64,000 nt of DNA, from the NCBI GenBank assembly GCA_947650915.1, contig CANSWY010000008.1, positions 1 to 64,000 of the forward strand. The letters are read 5' to 3'. The DNA is from an uncultured Eggerthellaceae bacterium. GTDB lineage: Bacteria; Actinomycetota; Coriobacteriia; Coriobacteriales; Eggerthellaceae. The notes beneath the pieces are model-generated. The model ran no database searches, had not been told where the DNA came from, and saw only the letters and a list, made by a program, of their open reading frames with translations. Both the position numbers and the translations under genes were made by a program. Below, piece after piece: positions 34,134 to 46,737 of this stretch; positions within the stretch are counted from its first letter, which is position 1; each line of letters starts with the position of its first letter.

Positions 34134-34550
34134 CTAACGGGCGGTGGCGTACAGGACGTTCGCGCGGGTCTGAGTGCCGGCGGAGTCCAGCTCCCACACC
34201 CGGGCACCACGGCCTTCCACGCGCGCCTTCTCCTGGCTGAACGCGGATTCGGCATCCTCCGCGTTCCCGAACGCCAATGCCAGGGTGGGGCAGCAGTTCA
34301 CGCAGAACGGCTTCTCTCCTTCCGCCGCGCGCGGAGCACAGAACGTGCACGTGGGCAGATACACCGGCTGCCAGGTCATGTGCAGGTCAGGGTACACGCC
34401 GGCGGGGCGGTCGATGCCCTTGCCGGAGCCGTGCGTCTCCACCTCCACGCGGTATTCGTCGTCCGCCAGGTGGTTCCCCACCTTGCATGCCATAGCGCAG
34501 GTCCAGCAGCCGACGCAGCGATCAAGATCAACCAGCATCTGGTAAGCCAT
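34134..34550 (-). CDS. Ferredoxin-like electron-transfer subunit of molybdoenzyme
   Basis: A 138-residue iron-sulfur protein. Cys12-X2-Cys15-X2-Cys18-X3-Cys22 is one complete [4Fe-4S] motif. Cys68, Cys71, Cys83 and Cys86/87 (CVNCCP) form a second site. It is shorter than DmsB (about 205) and has two clusters' worth of cysteines instead of four. AAGGAGG lies 7 nt before the ATG, within the end of the upstream catalytic gene; the gap is 2 nt. It should pass electrons to the catalytic subunit in the cytoplasm, since there is no Tat signal. Confidence 0.9.
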   Translation of the reverse strand: MAYQMLVDLDRCVGCWTCAMACKVGNHLADDEYRVEVETHGSGKGIDRPAGVYPDLHMTWQPVYLPTCTFCAPRAAEGEKPFCVNCCPTLALAFGNAEDAESAFSQEKARVEGRGARVWELDSAGTQTRANVLYATAR

Positions 34551-34552
34551 GT

Positions 34553-36940
34553 CTAAGCCTCCTTCGCATCGAACTTGCGGATGTTGCACCAAGAATCCCA
34601 GTAGCAGTCCGTGGACCCGGTGAGCGAACTCATGGATTCCACATAGGGGTTCGGGTGATGGCCCGCCGCCAACCAGTCGGCGAACCACTTGTCCTCCAGC
34701 GGGCCTTGCGAATCCTGGCCGGCGCACTGGTGCGTGATCTCTGCGTAGGTGCCCTCTTCGAACTGGCGACGGCGCCAGCCGAACCACACGTGCACGGTGC
34801 CGTCCGGCACGGATTCGTCCAGCACCAGGCGCGTGACCACGTGGCCGCGTTCGTTGTAGACCTCCACCATGTCATCGTCCGCCAGGCCCAGGCGCTCGGC
34901 GTGCGCAGGGTTCAGCCGCGTGGCCGGCGTTTCACCCGACAGCTTCACCGTGATGGGATCATCCGTGAAGCTGGATTGCATGAAGAAGCGCTGGCGCCCG
35001 GTGAACAGCTGGTAGGGGAATTCCGTGGACTTGCCGATCTTGTTCGGCTCCAGCACGCGCGTGGTGGCCATGCCCAGATCCGCCAGCTTCTCAGAGTAGA
35101 TGACCTCCATGCGACCGGTCTCGTTGTCCAGCACTTCCTCTGGGTTGAGGTAGGGCGTGTACTTCGGCTCCGGCGGCGCAGCGGCGCGGATCATCTTCTC
35201 CTGCTTCAGGCGCTCGTAGGTGACCGGCGGCTGGATGCCCGCGATCAGCGGGTACTGCGTCTGCAGGCGGATGTCGATGTACTCCGGGATGGACATGGTG
35301 AAGTAATCGCCCAGACCCACGCGTTTCGCCAGTTCGGAGAACACCCACACCGGTTCATGGCCGTCCACCTGCGGTTCGATGGCCGGCTCTTGCAGGATCA
35401 CGTGGTTGTAGCACGCGCCGGTGATGAGGTCTTCGCGTTCGAAGGACATCAGGTCCGGCAGCACGTAATCCGCGATCTCACCGGTGTCCGTGAGCCACAC
35501 GTCGTAATCCACCACCAGTTCCATATCTTTGACCACATCCAGCCATCGCTGGCGGTCCGGCTGCTGGTGCACAGGATTGCCAGAGCAGACGATGAGGCCC
35601 TTGTACGGGCTGTCCTCTGCCTCAGCCTTCGCGAACCACTCGGCCATGCGCACCGGCACGGATTTGACGTCGGCCACGCCGTCCGGGCAGCTGATGGGCA
35701 AGTCATTGAACACCAGCGGCCAGCTTTGCAGCTGCAGCGCTTCGAACACGCCGGATCCCGGTTTGCCCAAACGGCCGGTCAGCGCGCCCAGCAGCAGGAA
35801 CTGGCGGTAGGTTTCGTTGGAGTTGCGATAGCGCAGGCCGTAGCCGGACAGGATGAACGCGCTTTCGGCTTCCACCCAGTCCTTCGCCAGGCGCTCCGCG
35901 TCTGCAGCGGAGATGCCGCATTTCTCCGCGGCCAGTTCGAAGGTGTATTCCGCGGCAGCATCCTTCAGCTTCTGCAGCGCCGTGCTATGGCTGCGGCCAT
36001 CCACCTGGAACGTGCCGAACAGCGGAATGTCCGCGCCTTCAGGGTACGCGCCGCGCTTCGGCGCCACGGGCGCGGGCGCGCCAGCCGCGTTGTCCCACAC
36101 CAGGAAGTTGCCGTCTTCGGTGCGCGCCAGCTGGCCGGTCTCATCATCCACCAGGTAGGCCGCGATGCTGCGCGCCAACAGGTATTCGCTGGCCTGCAGG
36201 CCGTTCTGCAGGATGTAGTTCACCATGGCCATGGCCAGATAGCCGTCGGATGCAGGCTTGATGGCCACGAATTCATCCGCGAACCCAGCGGTGCCGTCAA
36301 AGATCAGCCCCAAATCCACGATGCGTGCCCCTGCTTCGCGCGCCCGCACCAGGTTTTGCGCGCAGCGCATCTGGTTTTCTATGGGGTTGCAGCCCCAGAC
36401 GTAGATCAGATCCGTGCCCACCATGATGCGCGGGTCGATGACCGTGCGCGGGAATTCACTGCCCGCGTTGTAGAACTCCGCGTAGAACGGGCCGTTATCC
36501 AGACCGATGGAGCCCAACGGCACCGTGACGCCGAAGGTGTTCGCGAAGCGGAACGGCATCAGGTTCTCGAAACTGTACTGGGCCGGCACGCCTGCACCCA
36601 GGTTCCAGAGCACCACGGATTCCGGACCATACGTGTCGCGGATGTGGCAGAGCTTCTCGCCGATCTCATCCAACGCTTGATCCCAGCTGATCTCTTCGAA
36701 CTGGCCGCTGCCGCGCTCCCCCACGCGCTTGAGCGGTTTCTGCAAGCGCTTCGGGTCGTACGGCTGACGCCCGGCCAGGCAGCCCTTCTGGCAGATGTGG
36801 CCGTCGGGCTCTTCCGGGGCGGAGTACACGATGCGTTCCATGCGTTCGATCTTGCCATCCTTCACGATGGTCTTGAGCGCGCAGTAATCGTGGTCACCCC
36901 ATCCCGGGCACGCCGTATAGACGAACGACTCCTCTCCCAT
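34553..36940 (-). CDS. Molybdopterin oxidoreductase, DMSO-reductase superfamily
   Basis: A 795-residue catalytic subunit with bis-MGD binding segments (VWGCNPIENQMRC; GNPVHQQPDRQRWLDV; C-terminal RLNPAHAERLGLADDDMVEV). The N-terminal cysteines are Cys11, Cys20, Cys50 and Cys54, an unusual spacing: the middle of the usual CxxCxxxC is replaced by GWGDHD. No Tat signal, so the enzyme is cytoplasmic, as for acetylene hydratase, pyrogallol transhydroxylase and some gut catechol dehydroxylases of Eggerthellaceae. Substrate is not readable from sequence. AGAGGAG lies 6 nt before the ATG. A tandem MarR regulator is divergent from it. Confidence 0.9.
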   Translation of the reverse strand: MGEESFVYTACPGWGDHDYCALKTIVKDGKIERMERIVYSAPEEPDGHICQKGCLAGRQPYDPKRLQKPLKRVGERGSGQFEEISWDQALDEIGEKLCHIRDTYGPESVVLWNLGAGVPAQYSFENLMPFRFANTFGVTVPLGSIGLDNGPFYAEFYNAGSEFPRTVIDPRIMVGTDLIYVWGCNPIENQMRCAQNLVRAREAGARIVDLGLIFDGTAGFADEFVAIKPASDGYLAMAMVNYILQNGLQASEYLLARSIAAYLVDDETGQLARTEDGNFLVWDNAAGAPAPVAPKRGAYPEGADIPLFGTFQVDGRSHSTALQKLKDAAAEYTFELAAEKCGISAADAERLAKDWVEAESAFILSGYGLRYRNSNETYRQFLLLGALTGRLGKPGSGVFEALQLQSWPLVFNDLPISCPDGVADVKSVPVRMAEWFAKAEAEDSPYKGLIVCSGNPVHQQPDRQRWLDVVKDMELVVDYDVWLTDTGEIADYVLPDLMSFEREDLITGACYNHVILQEPAIEPQVDGHEPVWVFSELAKRVGLGDYFTMSIPEYIDIRLQTQYPLIAGIQPPVTYERLKQEKMIRAAAPPEPKYTPYLNPEEVLDNETGRMEVIYSEKLADLGMATTRVLEPNKIGKSTEFPYQLFTGRQRFFMQSSFTDDPITVKLSGETPATRLNPAHAERLGLADDDMVEVYNERGHVVTRLVLDESVPDGTVHVWFGWRRRQFEEGTYAEITHQCAGQDSQGPLEDKWFADWLAAGHHPNPYVESMSSLTGSTDCYWDSWCNIRKFDAKEA

Positions 36941-37019
36941 GCTTTCTCCTCTCTCATGTGGCAGATGGAATGTTTATAGCCCTCTGGATGGTTGATGCAC
37001 AGGATGGTTCACCAACAAT

Positions 37020-37036
37020 TATCAGCATGAATGATA
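37020..37036. promoter_or_regulatory. Candidate MarR operator
   Basis: TATCA-GCATGAA-TGATA, a 5-bp dyad in an AT-rich stretch between the divergent molybdoenzyme and MarR genes. Of the 329-bp gap, the rest is AT-rich promoter sequence (36941-37062) and a palindromic element. Confidence 0.4.
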
Positions 37037-37062
37037 TGATGATTGAACTATATTGCTCCAGG

Positions 37063-37244
37063 ATGTGCGAAAGGGCTGTCTTACTTGTGAGGTTGCTTGA
37101 TGTGCAAAAGGGACGTTCCAAATTGCACATAGAAAAAGTGAGACATACCGGAAAGCGCAATCCTATGTGCAATTTGGGACGTCCCTTTTGCACATCGGCA
37201 TCACCTTTTGCTCTGTGCAATTTAGGACGTCCCTTTTGCACATC
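37063..37244. repeat. Nested palindromic element
   Basis: A truncated outer left unit at 37063-37078, inner left 37100-37130, loop with GACATACCGGAAAGCGC, inner right 37165-37195, and a right unit at 37214-37244 preceded by an atypical spacer. It is one of several clusters located between divergent promoters. Confidence 0.9.
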
Positions 37245-37269
37245 CGGAACATGAGCGAACGGGGGATTC

Positions 37270-38184
37270 ATGGAAACGATGTACCGGCAACAGGCTGTGG
37301 ATTGTTCGTTGGACGCTGACTCGTTCGCATTCGACCACATGAGCGACTACCTCACCATGATGGACATCCTGGCGAAATCCATCTCGCACGAGTTGAGCTC
37401 AGAATGCCAGATCACGCCGTTGCAATATCGCCTGATGCTGCGGCTGTTGGCCAACGGCCATGCCACCGCCCATGAACTGTCCGATGACCTGGGGGTGGGC
37501 GCATCCACCATATCCACAGCGGTATCGAAGCTGGTCGCGCGCAACCTCTTGGCGCGCACTGAAGACGGCAACGATATGCGCACCATCCATCTCCACCTGA
37601 CTTCCGCCGGGCGCTCCCTGATCGACCGCGCGGACGAAGCCGTCTTCGTGACCATGCAATCTTATTGGGGGGCGCTCACCCGGGAACAATTCGACGCTGC
37701 ATCGGAAAGCTCGCTCTACGCGGCGGAACGCCATTCGCACCTGCGCTTCGAATACGGCTTGATTCGCCTGGACACGGCACTGGTGGATACTGTCATGATC
37801 TCTCGGCGGCTGACCGCCCAAGCCTTGGAGGCGCACGGACTGTCCACCAACGATTTCCGCGTGTTGCTGGCGTTGCGCATCACCGGCCGCTGCCACACCA
37901 CGGCGAACGTAGCGCAGTTCCTGTTCCTCAATTCCAGTGACATCACGTCATGCCTCAAGAACCTGAGCGCACGCGGATTCATCGATCGCAGCCGTTCGGA
38001 GGAGAACCGGCGCATCCGTTCTGTTGCGCTGACAGATGAAGGGAATGCCGAATTGGTGCGCTTGATGCCTGTGGTGTTCGATGCGCTGCACGAAACTTGC
38101 CACAGCGATGATGACCTCATCCGCACGCACATTTCCGCCGCTCGAGACCTAGTAGCCCGCCGCCGCGAACGCACCGAATTCTGA
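37270..38184 (+). CDS. Tandem-domain MarR-family regulator
   Basis: A 304-residue protein with two winged-helix MarR-like domains in one chain. The first (about 45-120) has ATAHELSDDLGVGASTISTAV and wing DGNDMRTIHLHLT. The second (about 190-265) has TTANVAQFLFLNSSDITSCL and wing SEENRRIRSVALT. A single chain could bind DNA as a pseudo-dimer. It diverges from the molybdoenzyme operon and probably controls it in response to the substrate. GGGGG lies 6 nt before the ATG. The stop TGA overlaps a decayed palindromic unit (TGATGCGTGAAAAGG). Confidence 0.85.
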   Translation: METMYRQQAVDCSLDADSFAFDHMSDYLTMMDILAKSISHELSSECQITPLQYRLMLRLLANGHATAHELSDDLGVGASTISTAVSKLVARNLLARTEDGNDMRTIHLHLTSAGRSLIDRADEAVFVTMQSYWGALTREQFDAASESSLYAAERHSHLRFEYGLIRLDTALVDTVMISRRLTAQALEAHGLSTNDFRVLLALRITGRCHTTANVAQFLFLNSSDITSCLKNLSARGFIDRSRSEENRRIRSVALTDEGNAELVRLMPVVFDALHETCHSDDDLIRTHISAARDLVARRRERTEF

Positions 38185-38370
38185 TGCGTGAAAAGGACGC
38201 TCCAAACTGCATAAGAAGATAGACATCCGGATGTGCAGAAGGGACGTTCCAAATTGCACATAGGGAAAGATGGTGCGCACTGAAAGACTCATCCTATGTG
38301 CAATTTGGGACGTCCCTTTTGCACATCAGGCAAACGCGCGGGTGCGATTTGGGACGTCCCTTCTGCACAT
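38184..38370. repeat. Nested palindromic element
   Basis: A decayed outer left unit 38184-38213, inner left 38230-38261 (GCAGAAGG), reverse loop, inner right 38297-38327, spacer CAGGCAAACGCGCGG, outer right 38342-38370 (CCTTCTGC). The next cluster is more than 7 kb away, beyond the whole gyr-recF-dnaN operon. Confidence 0.93.
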
Positions 38371-38395
38371 GCAGGGAGCAGGCGGGCGGAGGGCC

Positions 38396-40957
<2,562 letters not shown>

Positions 40958-40992
40958 GCTGTTTCCCTTTCAGCCACGTTTTCTGCTCCGTT

Positions 40993-41042
40993 TGACAAAA
41001 AGATTCTTCGACTCCGGCCTTCGGCCTCCGCTCAGAATGACA
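40993..41042. repeat. Inverted repeat, gyrA side of GIY-YIG cassette
   Basis: 50 bp beginning TGACAAAAAGATTCTTCG and ending CTCAGAATGACA, containing its own hairpin GGCC-TTC-GGCC. It matches 41330-41379 in inverted orientation at 49 of 50 positions. It contains the last codons and the TGA of the nuclease gene. Confidence 0.95.
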
Positions 41043-41316
41043 ATGAAAGATCATTCCAATCCGGGTTCATCGTTTCGATCAACCAATCTTTCTTCTTTCG
41101 CGTCCATTTCTTCAGCTGTTTCTCTCTTTCAATCGCCGCTTCAACCTGGGTAGTTGATTCCCAGTACACCAACCGATCAACGCAGTACCGCGCAGTGAAT
41201 CCATCATTGCGCTTTGTTTTATGCTCATGGACCCTTCGACCCAAATCGTTGGTCATGCCGATGTACAACGTGGTACGAGTGAAGTTGCTCAATATGTAAA
41301 CGTAGTACTCATGCAT
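41032..41316 (-). CDS. GIY-YIG nuclease-superfamily protein
   Basis: A 94-residue single-domain protein of the GIY-YIG/UvrC-N superfamily (YhbQ-like). Signature elements are YYVYILSN (GIY-equivalent) and TTLYIGMTNDLGRRVHEH (YIG with the catalytic Arg); AAIEREKQLKKW holds the conserved Glu. The last residues LSF and the TGA stop are inside the flanking inverted repeat. Similar small genes with TCATTCTGAG-type repeats are scattered in many bacteria, which suggests the gene and repeat travel together. It splits gyrB from gyrA. Start ATG 41316 is followed directly by the domain, with no ribosome site I can see. Confidence 0.88.
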   Translation of the reverse strand: MHEYYVYILSNFTRTTLYIGMTNDLGRRVHEHKTKRNDGFTARYCVDRLVYWESTTQVEAAIEREKQLKKWTRKKKDWLIETMNPDWNDLSLSF

Positions 41317-41329
41317 AGTGCTGCTCTCA

Positions 41330-41379
41330 TGTCATTCTGAGCGGAGGCCGAAGGCCGGAGTCGAAGGATCTTTTTGTCA
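41330..41379. repeat. Inverted repeat, gyrB side of GIY-YIG cassette
   Basis: TGTCATTCTGAGCGGAGG through GATCTTTTTGTCA, with an internal GGCC-GAA-GGCC hairpin. Its only mismatch with the other copy is at the GGATC/GAATC position. Confidence 0.95.
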
Positions 41380-41411
41380 TTCAGCACGATCCTCCACTCC
41401 AACCAAGAAGA

Positions 41412-43391
<1,980 letters not shown>

Positions 43392-43482
43392 CTATTGAAG
43401 GAAACGTGATTTTATCATACAAACATACGTTTTTTGATAGAGGTACGCCTCAAACGGGCGAATATGAGCCGTTTTAAGCGCC

Positions 43483-44571
43483 TTATTGGTTTTGATAGGG
43501 GTGGGAGTGCGGGTCAGACCTTTCAATGCGTATGATGCGCGCCTTTTCGATTATCTCTTCGTTGAAATAATCCAGATTCGCGGTGGTGATGAAGGTCTGT
43601 GTCTCCGGCAGCAATTTCTCCACCATGGCGGCGCGGCGTGCAGCGTCCAATTCGCTCATCACGTCGTCCAGCAGGAGGATGGGCTTCTGGTCCAACATCT
43701 CTTCGATCAGCTGCACTTCCGCCATCTTCACCGCCAGCACGATGCTGCGCTGTTGGCCTTGACTGGCGAACGAACCCGCGTTCATGCCGTTCACCTGGAA
43801 CACGATATGATCCCGATGCGGCCCTAAAAGCGTGGTCCTGCGCGCACGCTCTTGTTCACGGTTCCCTTGCAGCGCCTCCGCTAGATCTTGAGACTCATCC
43901 CAAGAAGCGTGATACTCCACGGTCAATCGCTCCCCGCCGGAGATGTCAGCGTAGGCAGCCATGATGTGCGGAGTGATGCGTGTGAGCATCGCTTTGCGAT
44001 AGGCGGTCAGCTGCGCGCCCACTTTCGCGAACACCTCCGTGAGCGAATCCACCAGTGTGGGCGCGGCCTCATCTTTCAGCAAGCGGTTGCGTTGGCGCAG
44101 CACTTTTTCGAAATCCCGCGTGATCTGGTAGTAATTCGCGTTCACTTGGGTGCCCAGCTGGTCAAGCTCTTGCCGACGGAATGAATCCGAGCCTTTGATG
44201 AGGCTCAAGTCTTCCGGTGAGAAGATGATGGACGGTACCAACCCTTTGAGACTCTTCACGGAACGTGGTTTGCCGTTCAGACGGTAAGCGCGCTTGCCAT
44301 CATCGAACGTGAGCGCTAGATCCAGCAGCCGGTTGCCGTCCGTGATGGTAGCTGCTGCACGCGCTTGGGTGGCGCCTCTCATCACCAATTCTGCAGCGCT
44401 GGCTTTTCGGAACGACGTGAGCGCGGTGAGCAGTTGGATGGCCTCCACCACGTTCGTCTTCCCTGCGGCGTTCGGACCATGGAAGATGGTCAGCTCTCCC
44501 AGATCACCCACCGTGAACGAAGGATACGAACGAAAATTCGCCAGCGTGAGGTCTTGGATACGAAGCGACAT
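43483..44571 (-). CDS. recF: DNA replication and repair protein RecF
   Basis: A 362-residue SMC-like ATPase that helps load RecA at gapped DNA. Walker A is GPNAAGKTN near residue 33; the ABC-type signature is FASQGQQRS, and Walker B is ILLLDDVMSELD. It lies 35 bp after dnaN and is probably co-transcribed. The ribosome site before ATG 44571 is weak. Downstream, AAACGG and CCGTTT could form a weak hairpin before gyrB. Confidence 0.97.
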   Translation of the reverse strand: MSLRIQDLTLANFRSYPSFTVGDLGELTIFHGPNAAGKTNVVEAIQLLTALTSFRKASAAELVMRGATQARAAATITDGNRLLDLALTFDDGKRAYRLNGKPRSVKSLKGLVPSIIFSPEDLSLIKGSDSFRRQELDQLGTQVNANYYQITRDFEKVLRQRNRLLKDEAAPTLVDSLTEVFAKVGAQLTAYRKAMLTRITPHIMAAYADISGGERLTVEYHASWDESQDLAEALQGNREQERARRTTLLGPHRDHIVFQVNGMNAGSFASQGQQRSIVLAVKMAEVQLIEEMLDQKPILLLDDVMSELDAARRAAMVEKLLPETQTFITTANLDYFNEEIIEKARIIRIERSDPHSHPYQNQ

Positions 44572-44606
44572 GGGTGTGAACGGCTGGCCCGTGAACGCAG
44601 TAAGGC

Positions 44607-45701
44607 TTACAGGCGCACTGGCATGATCAAGTAGAGATACTCATCCCCATCAACAGTGCGGAAGATGCCTGGTTTCATGCTGGATTGCACATCGAAGTGA
44701 ACTTTTTCGCCCCGAATGGCGGACAGACCATCCGTCACATAGGCAGAATTGAAGGCGATCTCAACGTCATCGCCCACCAGTTCGCAGGAAATGGTCTCCT
44801 GGACAGAACCAACATCAGAAGAGTTCACGAATATCTGGATGGTCTGCGTTGCGTTGTTCAGGTCGAACCGCATGGGCGCGGATGAAGAGCTGAGAATGGC
44901 TGCACGTTTCACGCTTGAGGTCAGCGCAGGGAGCTCAATGGTGGCGCGCGTGTTGTAATCCTCCGGCAACAGCTGGCGGTAATTCGGATAGTTCCCTTCA
45001 ATGCGACGGTTGATGAACAGCGTGTTCTCACAGGTGATGATGATCTGATTCTCAGCCAAACCCAAAGTGACATCTGCTTCTGTGGCAAGCACGCTGCACA
45101 CATCATTCAAGAACGCGCCGGCGATGACCGCAGAGAACTCAGCGGTTTCACTTTCCACGCGGGTCTTCGCCAAGGCTAAACGGTAAGAATCCGTGGCCAC
45201 CATCTTCAGTTCGCTGTCTTCCAACTCGACCAGCACACCGGTGAGGATGGCGCGGCTCTCATCTTTGGAAACCACGCGCGACACGCGCTTGACCATGGTG
45301 GAAAACGTGTCGAACGGGAGCGAGATGCTTTGATTGGCTTCCGCTTTGGGAAAACCGGGAAAATCATCAGGGTTGAGCGTGCGGATAGAGAAGGTGGATG
45401 TGTCACAGGTGACCTTCAGGTCTGAATCGGCTGCTTGGATGTTGACCGCGGCATCCGGAAGACTGCGCACGATATCCGAGAACAACTTGCCTGGGACCAC
45501 GATCTTGCCCGATTCTTCGACGAGTGCTGGGGCGCTGACCTGCACGGATAGCTCCAGATCAGTGGATTGCATGGTGATGGCATCTGTCTGGGCGTCGATG
45601 TAGACGCCTGAAAGGATGGGCAACGTGGACCGGGAAGAAACACCCTTCATCACCACGCCGAGCGCATTCTGTAGTTCCATCTTGTTGATGCTGAATCTCA
45701 T
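44607..45701 (-). CDS. dnaN: DNA polymerase III beta sliding clamp
   Basis: A 364-residue clamp with three repeated domains, ending in the typical DEYLYLIMPVRL. It tethers the replicative polymerase to DNA. AAGGAAGGG precedes ATG 45701, and a TATAAT at 45730-45735 (minus strand) gives a short leader. It is the first gene of the leftward dnaN-recF-gyrB-gyrA set. In most bacteria dnaN directly follows dnaA in the same direction; here dnaA is about 2.2 kb away on the other strand. Confidence 0.98.
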   Translation of the reverse strand: MRFSINKMELQNALGVVMKGVSSRSTLPILSGVYIDAQTDAITMQSTDLELSVQVSAPALVEESGKIVVPGKLFSDIVRSLPDAAVNIQAADSDLKVTCDTSTFSIRTLNPDDFPGFPKAEANQSISLPFDTFSTMVKRVSRVVSKDESRAILTGVLVELEDSELKMVATDSYRLALAKTRVESETAEFSAVIAGAFLNDVCSVLATEADVTLGLAENQIIITCENTLFINRRIEGNYPNYRQLLPEDYNTRATIELPALTSSVKRAAILSSSSAPMRFDLNNATQTIQIFVNSSDVGSVQETISCELVGDDVEIAFNSAYVTDGLSAIRGEKVHFDVQSSMKPGIFRTVDGDEYLYLIMPVRL

Positions 45702-45729
45702 GGCACCCTTCCTTCACACAATACCAGCA

Positions 45730-45735
45730 ATTATA
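45730..45735 (-). promoter_or_regulatory. -10 box of dnaN
   Basis: TATAAT on the minus strand, 28 nt before the dnaN ATG. The -35 region is poor and close to a palindromic element. Confidence 0.55.
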
Positions 45736-45756
45736 CCGTGCCGAACCCCTTGCTCT

Positions 45757-45853
45757 ATGTGCAAAAGGGACGTTCCAAATTGCACATAGAAAAAGATGCT
45801 GCACACTGAAAGACTCATCCTATGTGCAATTTGGGACGTCCCTTTTGCACATC
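45757..45853. repeat. Nested palindromic element
   Basis: Inner left 45757-45788, loop with GATGCTGCACACTGAAAG, inner right 45822-45852. The 45854-45966 stretch is AT-rich unique sequence in which I recognise nothing. Confidence 0.93.
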
Positions 45854-45967
45854 TTGAGGGGACATTTCAAAATACGGACAGAGCTCCAGACAAATCAGAA
45901 CCTGATATTTTTGTTGTAGAGAAACCTACCGACAGAAACACGCTACATCATCCAAAATCATCACTTG

Positions 45968-46168
45968 ATGCGAAAAGGGTGTTCTAAATATCACCTATTA
46001 GGTGGGCTATGTTTAAAAGGGACGGCCCAAATCGCACCAGTGAAATTGTCTGATGTGCAAAAGGGACGTTCCAAATTGCACATAGGAATGGTTTTTCAGA
46101 ACGTATGGTTTTTTCTATGTGCGATTTGGAACGTCCCTTTTGCACATCAGACATCCCTTCTGCACATC
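45968..46168. repeat. Nested palindromic element beside the origin
   Basis: Two decayed outer left units (45968-45996 and 46009-46037), inner left 46052-46083, a low-similarity loop, inner right 46116-46146 (GGAACG form, matching the left arm perfectly), and a fragment CCCTTCTGCACATC. Confidence 0.88.
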
Positions 46169-46169
46169 T

Positions 46170-46737
46170 AGAATGAAATATTTGAACAATGGTTTCAATC
46201 ACTTGAAAGATACTGAATCATTCTGAATCTGGATATGTTATCCACGAGCTGTTTCAAACTGATGGTGGATAATGTGGACAACTCAGTTCACACTTGGCAC
46301 CTCTGCTGAAAATATGGGTTCTTGCTCGTAAAACTCAATATGGCCCCTGAGAATGGATTGTGAATTTCCTGTGATGTTGTATCCTCACACCTTACAAACA
46401 CCACCTTTGAACAGGTAATTCGTTTATCTCTTCTGAATATCGAATGTCTGTTCTCTTTTTCTCACGCGCTTGTTCGAGCGTCACGATCATGCGTGAAATA
46501 CATAGCGGCTCTATCAGGCAATCGCTTGAACCAAGGAATTGTCAAGACAGTATTTGAAAAGTTTTTCACTGCCTTTCTCCTTCTTTCAAGATATCAGTGA
46601 AAGCGGATTCAGTGTTTTCCACATTTTCTGAATAATTTGTTGAAAACTGCGGATTTTCAATCCGGTTTCATGATTCTTGAACAATCCGGTCATGGATTCA
46701 GGTACTTTATGGACACACCAGCACGACCAGGATGCAG
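46170..46737. other. oriC: Probable chromosomal replication origin (oriC)
   Basis: A 570-bp AT-rich, gene-free region between leftward dnaN and the rightward GHKL gene. DnaA-box-like 9-mers are TTATCCACG at 46238-46246, TTATCCACC (minus strand) at 46264-46272, TTGTCCACA (minus) at 46273-46281 and TTTTCCACA at 46615-46623. AT-rich stretches around 46430-46470 and 46620-46690 could be unwinding sites. Gene directions diverge on its two sides. Another TTTTCCACA at 47826-47834 (minus) and TTGTCCACA at 49475-49483 (minus) flank dnaA, so the origin may be bipartite. Confidence 0.75.
46238..46281. promoter_or_regulatory. DnaA box cluster
   Basis: Three DnaA-box-like 9-mers in 44 bp: one on the plus strand (46238), two adjacent on the minus strand (46264 and 46273). 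Each differs from TTATCCACA at no more than one position. Confidence 0.75.

Larger units (their letters stand above)
40993..41379. mobile_element. Inverted-repeat-bounded GIY-YIG cassette
   Basis: A 387-bp unit composed of one small nuclease gene between two 50-bp inverted repeats (49/50 identical), inserted between gyrB and gyrA. No target duplication is obvious. The repeats differ completely from the main palindromic family in this window. Confidence 0.65.

Noticed and set aside
43450-43475. Rho-independent terminator after recF
   Set aside because: AAACGG/CCGTTT is only 6 bp with no T-run in the right direction; too weak to list as a feature.
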